Shown here one piece after another: positions 1 through 7,896 of a DNA stretch of 64,000 nucleotides. The position numbers were made by a program, and so were the translations under genes. Every line of letters starts with the position of its first letter. Within the stretch, counting starts at the first letter, position 1. This stretch comes from Pseudomonas monteilii NBRC 103158 = DSM 14164 (GTDB taxonomy: Bacteria; Pseudomonadota; Gammaproteobacteria; Pseudomonadales; Pseudomonadaceae): NCBI RefSeq assembly GCF_000730605.1, contig NZ_BBIS01000012.1, positions 1 to 64,000 of the forward strand, read 5' to 3'. Under the pieces are notes generated by a model. It did not search any database. It was not told the origin of the DNA and worked only from the letters and a program-made list of their open reading frames with translations.

Positions 1-1
1 C

Positions 2-982
2 AGCGAATACCAGACCAAGTACAATTTCGGCTTCACCGACCCCTACTTCACCGCCGACGGCGTGAGCCTGGGCTACAACGCCTTCTACAGCAGCACCGAC
101 TACAGCGATTACTACGACGATGGTGTTTCTTACTATGCAATCAACAGCTACGGCGCCGGGGTCAGCTTTGGCTACCCGATCAACGAAACATCGCGCCTGA
201 CCTATGGACTGACCCTGCAACACGACGACATCTCGCCCGGCACCTACAGCGCCGACGAGATCTACGACTTCATCGCCCGGGAAGGCAAGAGCTTCAACAA
301 CCTCAAAGCGTCGATCGGCTGGTCTGAATCCACCCTCAACAAAGGCGTGCTGGCCACCCGTGGCCACTCGCAAAGCCTGACGCTGATGGCCACCACCCCT
401 GGTAGCGACCTGTCGTTCTACAAACTGGACTATAACGGCCAGACCTACCTGCCGGTGACCGCCAAAACCGCGCTGCGCCTGCACACCAGCCTGGGCTACG
501 GCAACGGTTACGGCTCCACCGATGGCCTGCCGTTCTACGAAAGCTACACCGCAGGTGGGCTGGGTTCGGTGCGCGGCTTCAAGGACGGTGGCCTCGGCCC
601 GCGCAACACGCCGGCCACCGGCACCTATGCCAGCGCCGGCCAAGCCTATTACTCCGACCGCGATACCGATGTGCTAGGGGGCAATATCCTGATTACCGGT
701 GGCGCCGAGTACATCTTCCCGTTGCCGTTCGTGAAGGACCAGAGCCAGCTGCGCAGTTCGGTGTTCGTCGATGCAGGCAACGTGTATGCCGACACCTGCT
801 ATCTGTCGACCACCCAGGGCTGCGGCAGCGTGGACCTGGCGCAGATGGCCGTGTCGCTGGGGGTTGGCGTGACCTGGTACAGCCCGATGGGGCCGCTGAG
901 CTTCAGCCTGGCGGCACCGCTGAAAAAACCGGACAACGCAGAAACGCAGATCTTCCAGTTCTCGCTGGGGCAGACCTTCTGA
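2..982 (+). CDS. BamA-like outer-membrane barrel protein, C-terminal part (5' end outside window)
   Basis: Open frame entering from the left edge; about 326 residues are visible. BamA inserts beta-barrel proteins into the outer membrane. The visible part looks like the Omp85/BamA barrel: alternating aromatic and polar strands, a GGLGSVRGF segment matching the conserved loop-6 VRGF/Y motif, and a terminal strand FQFSLGQTF ending in the Phe typical of a C-terminal beta-signal. The neighbours are not the usual rseP/ompH/lpxD set, so I infer a paralogue rather than the essential bamA copy; the missing POTRA region prevents certainty. A hairpin follows the stop. Confidence 0.85.
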   Translation, partial: SEYQTKYNFGFTDPYFTADGVSLGYNAFYSSTDYSDYYDDGVSYYAINSYGAGVSFGYPINETSRLTYGLTLQHDDISPGTYSADEIYDFIAREGKSFNNLKASIGWSESTLNKGVLATRGHSQSLTLMATTPGSDLSFYKLDYNGQTYLPVTAKTALRLHTSLGYGNGYGSTDGLPFYESYTAGGLGSVRGFKDGGLGPRNTPATGTYASAGQAYYSDRDTDVLGGNILITGGAEYIFPLPFVKDQSQLRSSVFVDAGNVYADTCYLSTTQGCGSVDLAQMAVSLGVGVTWYSPMGPLSFSLAAPLKKPDNAETQIFQFSLGQTF

Positions 983-1042
983 GCACCGACATTACCTGCT
1001 TTTACCCCTGCTTAACCCAAGTTGACAGTCACCTTGCCTAAG

Positions 1043-1068
1043 CTGGGCGGCATTCGAACGCCGCCCAG
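1043..1068 (+). other. Stem-loop between the BamA-like gene and the next gene
   Basis: Nine-base perfect inverted repeat (CTGGGCGGC / GCCGCCCAG) around an 8-base loop. It sits 60 bases after the barrel stop and 12 bases before the next ATG. There is no T-run, so it may be a weak terminator or a structure in the leader of the downstream gene. Confidence 0.4.
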
Positions 1069-1080
1069 CAGGACACGCCC

Positions 1081-1464
1081 ATGCCACCTTTCACACCTTG
1101 CTTGCCCAACGCATTGCGACACGATGAAGTCCCGCTCGCGCTACTCGATCTGGTCCAGCAGCGCCTGGCCAACCTGCTCGGCCCGCGTTTCACGGTGGTC
1201 CTGGGCGGCAGTGGCAACGGTGCCGGGGTCAGCCACTACCACCTGGCCATCCAGCACAACCAGAGCGGCGTTTCACTGGAAGACTATGGCGACGTCGGCG
1301 CCGGTTTCATCGAGCGCCTGCTGCGCATGGGCACCCAGGTCAGGGACATGCTCGACTCAGCCACGTTCAACCATATGGCCAGCGACGACCCAGGCCGACC
1401 CTTGGTGTGGCTCCGCGAGCTGGCCAGCCCCGGGGAAACCATTACAATGCGCGACCCATCCTGA
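1081..1464 (+). CDS. Hypothetical protein, 127 aa
   Basis: I do not recognise the family. It starts at an ATG with a weak AGGAC upstream. The protein is soluble-looking with no signal peptide or membrane segment. It has a Gly-rich stretch (LGGSGNGAG, residues about 41-49) and a well-mixed acidic/basic composition expected of a real gene. It ends 14 bases before the secreted endonuclease start and could be co-transcribed with it. Frame use and codon composition resemble the neighbours. Function unknown. Confidence 0.6.
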   Translation: MPPFTPCLPNALRHDEVPLALLDLVQQRLANLLGPRFTVVLGGSGNGAGVSHYHLAIQHNQSGVSLEDYGDVGAGFIERLLRMGTQVRDMLDSATFNHMASDDPGRPLVWLRELASPGETITMRDPS

Positions 1465-1478
1465 AATATGTTTTTCTC

Positions 1479-2444
1479 ATGAAATCACTGCTTTACGCCG
1501 TAACCTTACTGTTTTCCTTTACCCTGCCTGCCTTGGCCAACCCGCCGGCAACCTTCACCGAAGCCAAGGTGGTGGCCAAGCAGAAGGTGTACCTGGACCA
1601 GGCCAGCAGCGCCATGGGCGACCTGTACTGCGGTTGCAAGTGGACCTGGGTGGGCAAGTCCGGTGGGCGCATCGATGCGGCCTCGTGTGGGTACCAGACC
1701 CGCAAGCAGCAGAACCGCGCCGAGCGTACCGAGTGGGAACACATCGTGCCCGCCTACACCTTCGGCAACCAGCGTCAGTGCTGGAAAAATGGCGGCCGCG
1801 AGCACTGCGTGGACAACGACCCGGTGTTCCGTGCCATGGAAGCCGACCTGTTCAACCTGTACCCGGCAGTGGGCGAGGTGAATGGTGACCGCAGCAACTT
1901 CAACTACGGCATGGTTGCCGGCAATGCCGGCGAATATGGCCAGTGCACCACCAAGGTCGATTTCATCCAGCGCGCTGCAGAGCCGCGTGATGAAGTGAAA
2001 GGCCTGGTGGCGCGTACCACGTTCTACATGTTCGACCGCTACCAACTGAGCATGTCGCGCCAGCAGCAACAGCTGTTGATGGCGTGGGACAAGCAGCACC
2101 CGGTGTCGGCCTGGGAAAAAGAACGCGACCGCCGTATTGCCGCGATCATGGGCCATGCCAACCCGTTCGTGAGTGGCGAACGCAAATGGACTGCCGACTA
2201 CAAGCCGGCTGGCAGTGGTGTGGTGCAAGCGGTGTCGGTGAAAGCGACCAAAGCGCAGGCCAAACCGAGCCTGGCCAGCGCCGCGTCGGTCGGGGCTGTG
2301 CTTGGCAACCGCAACAGCCATGTTTATCACCTGTCTGTTGGCTGCCCGGGCTACAACCAGGTAGCGGCGAAGAACCAGGTGACCTTCGCCACCGAGGGTG
2401 AGGCGCAGGCTGCGGGCTATCGCAAAGCCGGTAACTGCCGATAA
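1479..2444 (+). CDS. Secreted endonuclease I (EndA/Dns family) with C-terminal Ada-like Cys-rich tail
   Basis: Probable exported or periplasmic non-specific nuclease of 321 aa. I chose the ATG at 1479 because it opens a clear signal peptide (hydrophobic run to PALA, residues 1-20); the longer GTG start at 1407 would place charged residues in front of it. The EndA core shows CGCKW near residue 51, then the catalytic-type motif EWEHIVPA near residue 86 and several paired Cys. After a linker rich in Ala and Lys, the last 45 residues (NRNSHVYHLSVGCPGY... ending AGNC) resemble the small metal-binding fold seen at the N-terminus of Ada. That tail is an add-on to the family's usual length. Confidence 0.88.
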   Translation: MKSLLYAVTLLFSFTLPALANPPATFTEAKVVAKQKVYLDQASSAMGDLYCGCKWTWVGKSGGRIDAASCGYQTRKQQNRAERTEWEHIVPAYTFGNQRQCWKNGGREHCVDNDPVFRAMEADLFNLYPAVGEVNGDRSNFNYGMVAGNAGEYGQCTTKVDFIQRAAEPRDEVKGLVARTTFYMFDRYQLSMSRQQQQLLMAWDKQHPVSAWEKERDRRIAAIMGHANPFVSGERKWTADYKPAGSGVVQAVSVKATKAQAKPSLASAASVGAVLGNRNSHVYHLSVGCPGYNQVAAKNQVTFATEGEAQAAGYRKAGNCR

Positions 2445-2466
2445 GTGCCCGCTCAGCTGCACAGCA

Positions 2467-2489
2467 AAGGGGCCGTATGGCGGCCCCTT
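2467..2489. terminator. Convergent hairpin between endonuclease and kguD
   Basis: Perfect 9-bp stem (AAGGGGCCG / CGGCCCCTT) with a 5-base loop, placed between two convergent genes. T-runs are short on both sides, so it is a plausible but imperfect bidirectional terminator. Confidence 0.55.
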
Positions 2490-2493
2490 GCTC

Positions 2494-3468
2494 TCACGAC
2501 CTGCACACCTCATTCACCAGATTCGCCGGCCGTTCGCCGGCCAGCGCGCTGAGCAGGTTGTCCACCGCGCAACGCGCCATGGCCTGGCGTGTCTCCTGGG
2601 TTGCCGAGCCGATGTGGGGGGTCGCTACCACGTTATCCAGCTGCAGCAGCGGCGAGTCTGTGGACAGCGGCTCCTGCACGAATACATCCAGCCCCGCACC
2701 CCGTATGCGCTTGGCCCGCAGCGCATCGACCAGCGCAGGCTCATCCACCACGCGCCCACGCGAGATGTTCACTAGGATCGCCTCAGGTTTCATCAGCGCC
2801 AGCTCCCGTGCGCCAATCAGGCCTTCGGTGCTGGCACTCAGCGGCACGGTCAGGCACACGAAATCCGCCTGCTGCAACAACTCATCCAGGCTGCACTGGC
2901 GCGCGGCGTAGCGCGCCTCCACCTCGGGCTTGGGCCGCTGGCTGTGGTAAAGCACGCGCATCCCGAAGCCGGCAGCCGCTCGCCGGGCCAAGGCCTCGCC
3001 GATGCGGCCCATGCCGACGATGCCCAGCGTCTTGCCATGCACGTCACAGCCAAAATGCGCCGGGCCCAGGTTGGCCTGCCAGTGCCCGTCGCGTACCCAG
3101 TTCGCCAATTCCACTACCCGCCTGGCAGTGGCCAGGATCAAGGCAAAACCCGTGTCGGCAGTGGTTTCGGTCAGCACGTCGGGCGTGTTGGTCAGCATCA
3201 CGCCGCGTTGGCTGAGCTCGGCAATGTCATAGTTGTCCACGCCGACCGAAACGCTGGACACCACTTCCAGCTGTGGCGCCAGGTCGAGCAGGCTGGCATC
3301 CAGGCGCAGGCTGGCACCCAGCAAGCCATGGGCGCCCGGCAACGCGTCGCGCAGGCGGGCCAGGCCATCGGGCCGGGCGGTATCCACCCAGGTGACCTCG
3401 ACGCGGTCTTGCAGGCGGGTCATCAAGTCGTCAGACAGGCGTTTATACAGGACGATTCGCTTCTTCAT
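2494..3468 (-). CDS. kguD: 2-ketogluconate 6-phosphate reductase (D-2-hydroxyacid dehydrogenase family)
   Basis: NAD(P)H-dependent reductase of 324 aa. In the Kgu pathway it reduces 2-keto-6-phosphogluconate to 6-phosphogluconate in the cytoplasm, feeding the Entner-Doudoroff route. The D-2-hydroxyacid dehydrogenase layout is complete: Rossmann motif GIVGMGRIG near residue 150, catalytic Arg in NISRGRVVDE near residue 235, and catalytic His in TPHIGSAT near residue 284. It is the last gene of kguE-kguK-kguT-kguD, 10 bases after kguT. Family members with other substrates (glyoxylate, gluconate) look alike; the operon context gives the assignment. Confidence 0.93.
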   Translation of the reverse strand: MKKRIVLYKRLSDDLMTRLQDRVEVTWVDTARPDGLARLRDALPGAHGLLGASLRLDASLLDLAPQLEVVSSVSVGVDNYDIAELSQRGVMLTNTPDVLTETTADTGFALILATARRVVELANWVRDGHWQANLGPAHFGCDVHGKTLGIVGMGRIGEALARRAAAGFGMRVLYHSQRPKPEVEARYAARQCSLDELLQQADFVCLTVPLSASTEGLIGARELALMKPEAILVNISRGRVVDEPALVDALRAKRIRGAGLDVFVQEPLSTDSPLLQLDNVVATPHIGSATQETRQAMARCAVDNLLSALAGERPANLVNEVCRS

Positions 3469-3478
3469 TGCAGGTTTC

Positions 3479-4771
3479 CTAAGGGTTCATGGCCAGCCGC
3501 GTGCTGTTGCGCTTGGCCCGGCCAGATGTCTGTGACGTATTGAGTGCGGCGGTAAGCGCCACGGCGGTCAGCAACGCGCCGCACATGAACAGGTAAGAAG
3601 CGCCCGGCCCGCCAGTGGCGCCATTGAGGTAGCCCACCAGCCACGAACCGCCGAACGAACCCAGCGCGCCCATGCTGTTGATCAGCGCCATGGCCCCGCC
3701 TGCGACGTTGGCCGGCAGGATCTCGGGCACGATCGCGAAGAACGGGCCATAGGGTGCATACATGCAGGCGCCGGCCAGCACCAGCAGCGCGTACGACAAC
3801 CAGAAATGCTCGCTGCCCAAGGCGTACGAGCCATAGAACGCCACTGCGGCCACCAGCAGCGGCGGCCAGACGAAGCGCTTGCGCTTTTGCAGGCGGTCGG
3901 AGGCCCAGGACACGCCCACCATCGCCAGTACCGCCGCCAGGTAAGGCACCGAGGCCAGCCAGCCGGCCTGCACGATATCGACATTGGCCGCCTGCTTGAG
4001 GATCGACGGCAGCCACAGCACGAAGCCATAGACGCCGATGCTCCAGCAGAAGTACTGCAGCGCCAGGATGATCACCTGCGGCGAACGGAACGCCTCGCGG
4101 TAGTTCTTCACAGGCTTGATGCCCTGCTGCTCGGCAGCCAGCGCCTGCTGCAGGGCTTCTTTTTCCTGCTCGCTCAGCCAGTTCACCTGGGCCGGGCGGT
4201 CGTCTACCAAGCGCCACCAGAGGAACGCCCAGATGACGGCTGGCAGGCCTTCGATGATGAACATCCAGCGCCAGTCGTAATGCTTGATGAGGTAACCCGA
4301 CACCACCGACATCCACAAAATGGTCACCGGGTTGCCCAGCATCAGGAAGGTATTGGCACGCGAACGCTCGGCACGGGTGAACCAATGGCACAGGTACACC
4401 AGCATCGCCGGCATGACGGCGGCCTCCACCACCCCGAGCAGGAAGCGGATGCCAATCAGCATGTAGACGTTGCTGACCATGCCCGTGAGTGTGGCAAGGC
4501 CACCCCAGAGGATCAGGCAGACGAAAATCAGCTTCTTCACGCTGCGCTTTTCGGCGTAGATGGCGCCAGGCACCTGGAAGAAGAAGTAGCCGAGGAAGAA
4601 CAGTGCGCCCAGCAGCGAAGACAGCACCGGGGTGATATGCAGGTCTTCGGCCATGCCGGACGCTGCAGCGAAACCGTAATTGGCGCGGTCCAGATACGCC
4701 AGGCTGTAAGTGACGAACACAATCGGGATGATGTACCACCAGCGGCGAGGTGCCAGGCTTTGGCTTTGCAT
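3479..4771 (-). CDS. kguT: 2-ketogluconate transporter (MFS, anion:cation symporter family)
   Basis: Inner-membrane major facilitator of 430 aa importing 2-ketogluconate. The start at 4771 (MQSQSLAPRRWW) has an AGGAG ribosome site 8 bases upstream; the open frame continues 85 residues further back, but that part overlaps the end of kguK in another frame and is not real. Twelve hydrophobic segments in two bundles are separated by a charged loop near residues 190-230. The first segment contains the motif SLAYLDRANYGFA, typical of the tartrate/glucarate-type MFS group. It lies between the kinase and the reductase genes of the same pathway. Confidence 0.93.
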   Translation of the reverse strand: MQSQSLAPRRWWYIIPIVFVTYSLAYLDRANYGFAAASGMAEDLHITPVLSSLLGALFFLGYFFFQVPGAIYAEKRSVKKLIFVCLILWGGLATLTGMVSNVYMLIGIRFLLGVVEAAVMPAMLVYLCHWFTRAERSRANTFLMLGNPVTILWMSVVSGYLIKHYDWRWMFIIEGLPAVIWAFLWWRLVDDRPAQVNWLSEQEKEALQQALAAEQQGIKPVKNYREAFRSPQVIILALQYFCWSIGVYGFVLWLPSILKQAANVDIVQAGWLASVPYLAAVLAMVGVSWASDRLQKRKRFVWPPLLVAAVAFYGSYALGSEHFWLSYALLVLAGACMYAPYGPFFAIVPEILPANVAGGAMALINSMGALGSFGGSWLVGYLNGATGGPGASYLFMCGALLTAVALTAALNTSQTSGRAKRNSTRLAMNP

Positions 4772-4829
4772 GGTTTGTTTCTCCTGAGCTTGTTGTTTTT
4801 GTTGCAACAGGTGATTCGGGGTCAAGGGG

Positions 4830-5780
4830 TCACGCGCTTCTGCGCAGGTCGAAGGCCTCCAGCTCGTGGCGCAGCGGCAGCCCTTCCATGTCGCCTCGTG
4901 ACTGCACGGCACGGCTGCCGCACCAGTTGCCGCGCGCCACCGCCTCGGCCACTGCACGGCCCTCCAGCAACGCGCTGAGCACGCCGACGGCGAAGGCATC
5001 ACCGGCGCCGACGGTGTCCACGACACGGCTGACGGGCACGGCTGCTACCTGGCCTTCCCCATTGGCACTGCGCAAGTAGGCACCGGCGTCACCCAGCTTG
5101 ATCACCACCAACTCAACCCCTCGGTCGAGGTAGAACGCGGCGATGTCTGCCGGGGTGTGCCGGCCGGTCAGCAACCGGCCCTCTTCCAGGCCCGGTAAAA
5201 CCCAGTCGGCCTTGACCGCCAGGGCATTGATTTCGCGCACCATGCTGTTTTGATCAGGCCATAACGAGGGGCGCAGGTTGGGGTCGAACGAGATGCTGCG
5301 ACCGGCTGCACGCATGGCGTCGACCAAAGTGTGGGACAGGGCCCGGCAGCTATCCGACAGCGCCAGCGGAATGCCAGTGGCGTGCAGGTGCCGCGCTTGC
5401 AACAGGTCTGCACGCAGCAGTTGGGGTGACAACTTGCTGGCCGCCGAACCACGGCGGAAGTACTCCACAGCCGGGTCGCTGCCGTCATCGCAGCGGGCCT
5501 TGAGCTGAAAGCCCGTGGGGCAGTGGGTATCCACTTCGACACCAGAGCAGTCCAGGCCTTCGCGTTGCAGGCTGTCGAGCACGAAACGGCCCAGTGAATC
5601 GTCACCGACCCGGCTCAACCAGCGCACCTTGAACCCCAGCCGCGCCAGGCCGATCGCCACATTGCTGTCGGCGCCGGCAATGCGCTTGCCAAACTGGCCG
5701 ACACTGGCCAGGTCGCCGGTTTGCTCGGCAACGAACATGGCCATGGTTTCACCAAAACACAGCACGTCATGCTCATGCAT
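4830..5780 (-). CDS. kguK: 2-ketogluconate kinase (PfkB family)
   Basis: Cytoplasmic sugar kinase of 316 aa that phosphorylates 2-ketogluconate at C6. Start at 5780 (MHEHDVLCFGE) overlaps the stop of kguE by 8 bases, indicating translational coupling. PfkB signatures are visible: the N-terminal GADSNVAIGLARLG segment (signature 1), and near the C-terminus DTVGAGDAFAVG with the catalytic Asp and anion-hole Gly residues (signature 2). KDG kinases share this fold; linkage to kguE/T/D and ptxS decides the substrate. Confidence 0.93.
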   Translation of the reverse strand: MHEHDVLCFGETMAMFVAEQTGDLASVGQFGKRIAGADSNVAIGLARLGFKVRWLSRVGDDSLGRFVLDSLQREGLDCSGVEVDTHCPTGFQLKARCDDGSDPAVEYFRRGSAASKLSPQLLRADLLQARHLHATGIPLALSDSCRALSHTLVDAMRAAGRSISFDPNLRPSLWPDQNSMVREINALAVKADWVLPGLEEGRLLTGRHTPADIAAFYLDRGVELVVIKLGDAGAYLRSANGEGQVAAVPVSRVVDTVGAGDAFAVGVLSALLEGRAVAEAVARGNWCGSRAVQSRGDMEGLPLRHELEAFDLRRSA

Positions 5781-6546
5781 GGGCCACCTCCTCCCCCAGC
5801 GCAGACAGGCTACGCACCTGGGCACGGGTCAGCGCCAGCAGGTCGTCGCCCACCAGGGGGTACTCGACAGCGCGCACCACGCCGGGGGCGAACTCGGTCA
5901 TCAGTGTTGCCCATGCGTGCAGGTCAGCTGCTTGCGGCGGTATGGCAACCCGTCGGCCATCGGCCCGGCGCTCCACAGCCTTGCAATGCACATAGCGCAC
6001 CCAGCGGCCCAGTTGACGCGCGGCTTGCCTGGCAGACTCGTCTTGCCATTGCCAGTTGCCAATATCGAAGGTCATGCCCAGGCGCAGCCCAAGCGGGTCG
6101 GCGTGCCGGAAGAACTGCAGCAGCGGTTCGATCCTGCCACCGTGTTCAGTCTGGTCGTTTTCCACCAGCAACAGCGGCCCCTGTGCGGGCAGTAGCGCTG
6201 CCAGGGCGGCGACATCGCAACGCTCGTTGAAGTGCCCCAAGGACACCTTGAGCGCTACCGCGCCAAACGCGCGGGCGAGCTCCAGCTTCTGCACCACAAG
6301 TGGGTCGGGTACGCCTTGCGCGGTCCACAACTCCAAAGGAGTCGAGTACAGGCATTCCAGGCGCAATGCGGCAATGACAGCACCCAGCGCTGTCGCGTCC
6401 GGCGCACTGGCAAACAGTTCTTCGCGCAACTCCACACGACTAACGCCAGCGGCGGCCAGCAGGTCAAGGAACTGCTCCTGACCACGTTGCCGCACGAAGT
6501 CGGCGCCGTAGCTGGAGAGGCTGATGGAAACGGGGTTCGTGTGCAT
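5773..6546 (-). CDS. kguE: 2-ketogluconate utilisation epimerase-like protein (xylose-isomerase-type TIM barrel)
   Basis: 257 aa protein of the AP-endonuclease family 2/xylose isomerase-like TIM barrel. It is the first gene of the kgu operon and carries a PtxS operator 14 bases before its start. Metal-ligand-type residues are seen in LLVENDQ (Glu near residue 150) and MTFDIGN (Asp near 180). Its precise step in 2-ketogluconate use is not established to my knowledge; the epimerase name is by family. Confidence 0.88.
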   Translation of the reverse strand: MHTNPVSISLSSYGADFVRQRGQEQFLDLLAAAGVSRVELREELFASAPDATALGAVIAALRLECLYSTPLELWTAQGVPDPLVVQKLELARAFGAVALKVSLGHFNERCDVAALAALLPAQGPLLLVENDQTEHGGRIEPLLQFFRHADPLGLRLGMTFDIGNWQWQDESARQAARQLGRWVRYVHCKAVERRADGRRVAIPPQAADLHAWATLMTEFAPGVVRAVEYPLVGDDLLALTRAQVRSLSALGEEVAHA

Positions 6547-6560
6547 TGTTCTTGTCCTTA

Positions 6561-6574
6561 TGAAACCGGTTTCA
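6561..6574. promoter_or_regulatory. PtxS operator upstream of kguE
   Basis: Perfect 14-base palindrome TGAAACCGGTTTCA, the published PtxS recognition sequence in Pseudomonas. It overlaps the probable kguEKTD promoter region. The identical sequence occurs upstream of ptxS and of the gluconate dehydrogenase operon in this window. Confidence 0.93.
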
Positions 6575-6612
6575 TTTTTAGTCGACAGCAGCAGGCGTCA
6601 GCCTGCCGTTGC

Positions 6613-7632
6613 TTATTGGGGTTGGGTTGAGCCTCGGATGATCAGCTCGGCCTTGAAGTCGATGCGCCGGGCCGCCCCGCTGTCGCCGCGTAGGCGGCCA
6701 AGCAGGCTTTCGAAAGCCGCCACACCGATACGCTCGGTGGGCTGCGCCAGTGCAGTGATGCCATTACCGACCAAGGGGTACCAGTCAAGGTCGTCGAGGG
6801 CGATCAGCCCGACGTCTGCAAACAGGTTGCGCCCGGCTTCGTGCAAGGCCCGGGTCACCGCCAAGGTTGCAACGCCGTTGAAGGTGAAGATGGCTTGCGG
6901 GCCATGGCCACGGCTGGCCAGGAATGACGCCAGCTGCCCCTCCAGCCCGGTGCCGATTTCCAGCACCTGCTGGCGCATGCCGGCCCGACGGCTGACCGAC
7001 GTGCCGAATGCCTGCACCCGCTCCAGGCGTGAACTGGTGCCATCGAGGGGTTCGCTGACCGCCAGGATATCGCGGTAGCCCTGTGCCTGCAGGTGGTCGA
7101 GGGCCTGCTCGACCGCATCGGCATTGTCTAGGCCAACCAGGTCGACATTCAGCTCGGGCAATTGGCGATCGACCAGCACCATGGGGATGTCACGCTGCAG
7201 GTTGAGCAGCTCGCCGGGGTGATGGCCAAGGGTGTTCACGATCAGCCCTTCGACGTTGTAGCTCTGCAGGGCCACCAGGTGATGACGCTCCTGCTCGTCG
7301 TCGCGGTTGGTGTTGCACACCACCAGGCTGTAACCGTGCTGACGGCAGGCGGTTTCCACGCCATGCATCACGGCCACTGAGTAGGGGTTGAGAATATCGG
7401 CTACCAGCATGCCGATCAGCCGCGTCTGGCCGCGCTTGAGCCCGCGGGCCATCTGGTTGGGGCGGTAGCCAAGCCGCTCGATGACTTCTTCCAGGCGCTT
7501 GGCCGTGGCTTCGGCCAGCAACTGGCGATCACCACCGATGTAACGGGAAACGGTGGCTTTGGAAACGCCAGCGACACGCGCTACTTCGCTGATGGTGACC
7601 CGTTCGCGGGCATGGGCAGGCGCGTCGGTCAT
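6613..7632 (-). CDS. ptxS: PtxS, LacI-family repressor responsive to 2-ketogluconate
   Basis: 339 aa regulator. The N-terminal LacI helix-turn-helix reads ISEVARVAGVSKATVSRYI (residues about 14-32), followed by the hinge helix and a periplasmic-binding-protein-like effector domain. PtxS represses kgu and gad genes and itself, and releases DNA on binding 2-ketogluconate. Three exact copies of its palindrome (kguE, ptxS, gad promoters) are in the window. The gene stands upstream of kguE in the same direction with a 66-base gap containing the kgu operator. Confidence 0.95.
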   Translation of the reverse strand: MTDAPAHARERVTISEVARVAGVSKATVSRYIGGDRQLLAEATAKRLEEVIERLGYRPNQMARGLKRGQTRLIGMLVADILNPYSVAVMHGVETACRQHGYSLVVCNTNRDDEQERHHLVALQSYNVEGLIVNTLGHHPGELLNLQRDIPMVLVDRQLPELNVDLVGLDNADAVEQALDHLQAQGYRDILAVSEPLDGTSSRLERVQAFGTSVSRRAGMRQQVLEIGTGLEGQLASFLASRGHGPQAIFTFNGVATLAVTRALHEAGRNLFADVGLIALDDLDWYPLVGNGITALAQPTERIGVAAFESLLGRLRGDSGAARRIDFKAELIIRGSTQPQ

Positions 7633-7662
7633 GGGCAGTCCTTATGATTGTTGTGATTGCGA

Positions 7663-7676
7663 TGAAACCGGTTTCA
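7663..7676. promoter_or_regulatory. PtxS operator upstream of ptxS (autoregulation)
   Basis: Exact TGAAACCGGTTTCA palindrome, 31 bases before the ptxS start codon, consistent with autorepression. Confidence 0.92.
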
Positions 7677-7798
7677 ATACAGCAAAACTGCGGCAGTTCG
7701 TCAACCTTCCACTGGTCGGCAATGTGGAAATAAACATGATATTCGAGGTTAGATAAGCAAATTAAATGATTGATGCAAATACAATTTCAACCAAAAAA

Positions 7799-7872
7799 CT
7801 GTGGGAGCGGGTTCACCCGCGAATGCGGCGGTAGATTCGACATCGCATTCGCGGGTAAACCCGCTCCCACAG
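7799..7872. repeat. REP-type long inverted repeat
   Basis: Two 29-base arms (7799-7827 and 7844-7872) are reverse complements with a single mismatch, separated by 16 bases. The arm core GTGGGAGCGGGTT..ACCCGCGAATG is the style of repetitive extragenic palindrome common in P. putida genomes. It lies between the 3' end of the gluconate dehydrogenase operon and the ptxS promoter and may act as a terminator or mRNA 3' stabiliser. Confidence 0.85.
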
Positions 7873-7896
7873 AGGATCAGGGTGCAGCTGGAGAAG

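Noticed and set aside
1506..2513. 335-codon minus-strand frame opposite the endonuclease gene
   Set aside because: The plus-strand gene has a signal peptide and catalytic motif; the antisense frame has neither domain nor start signals.
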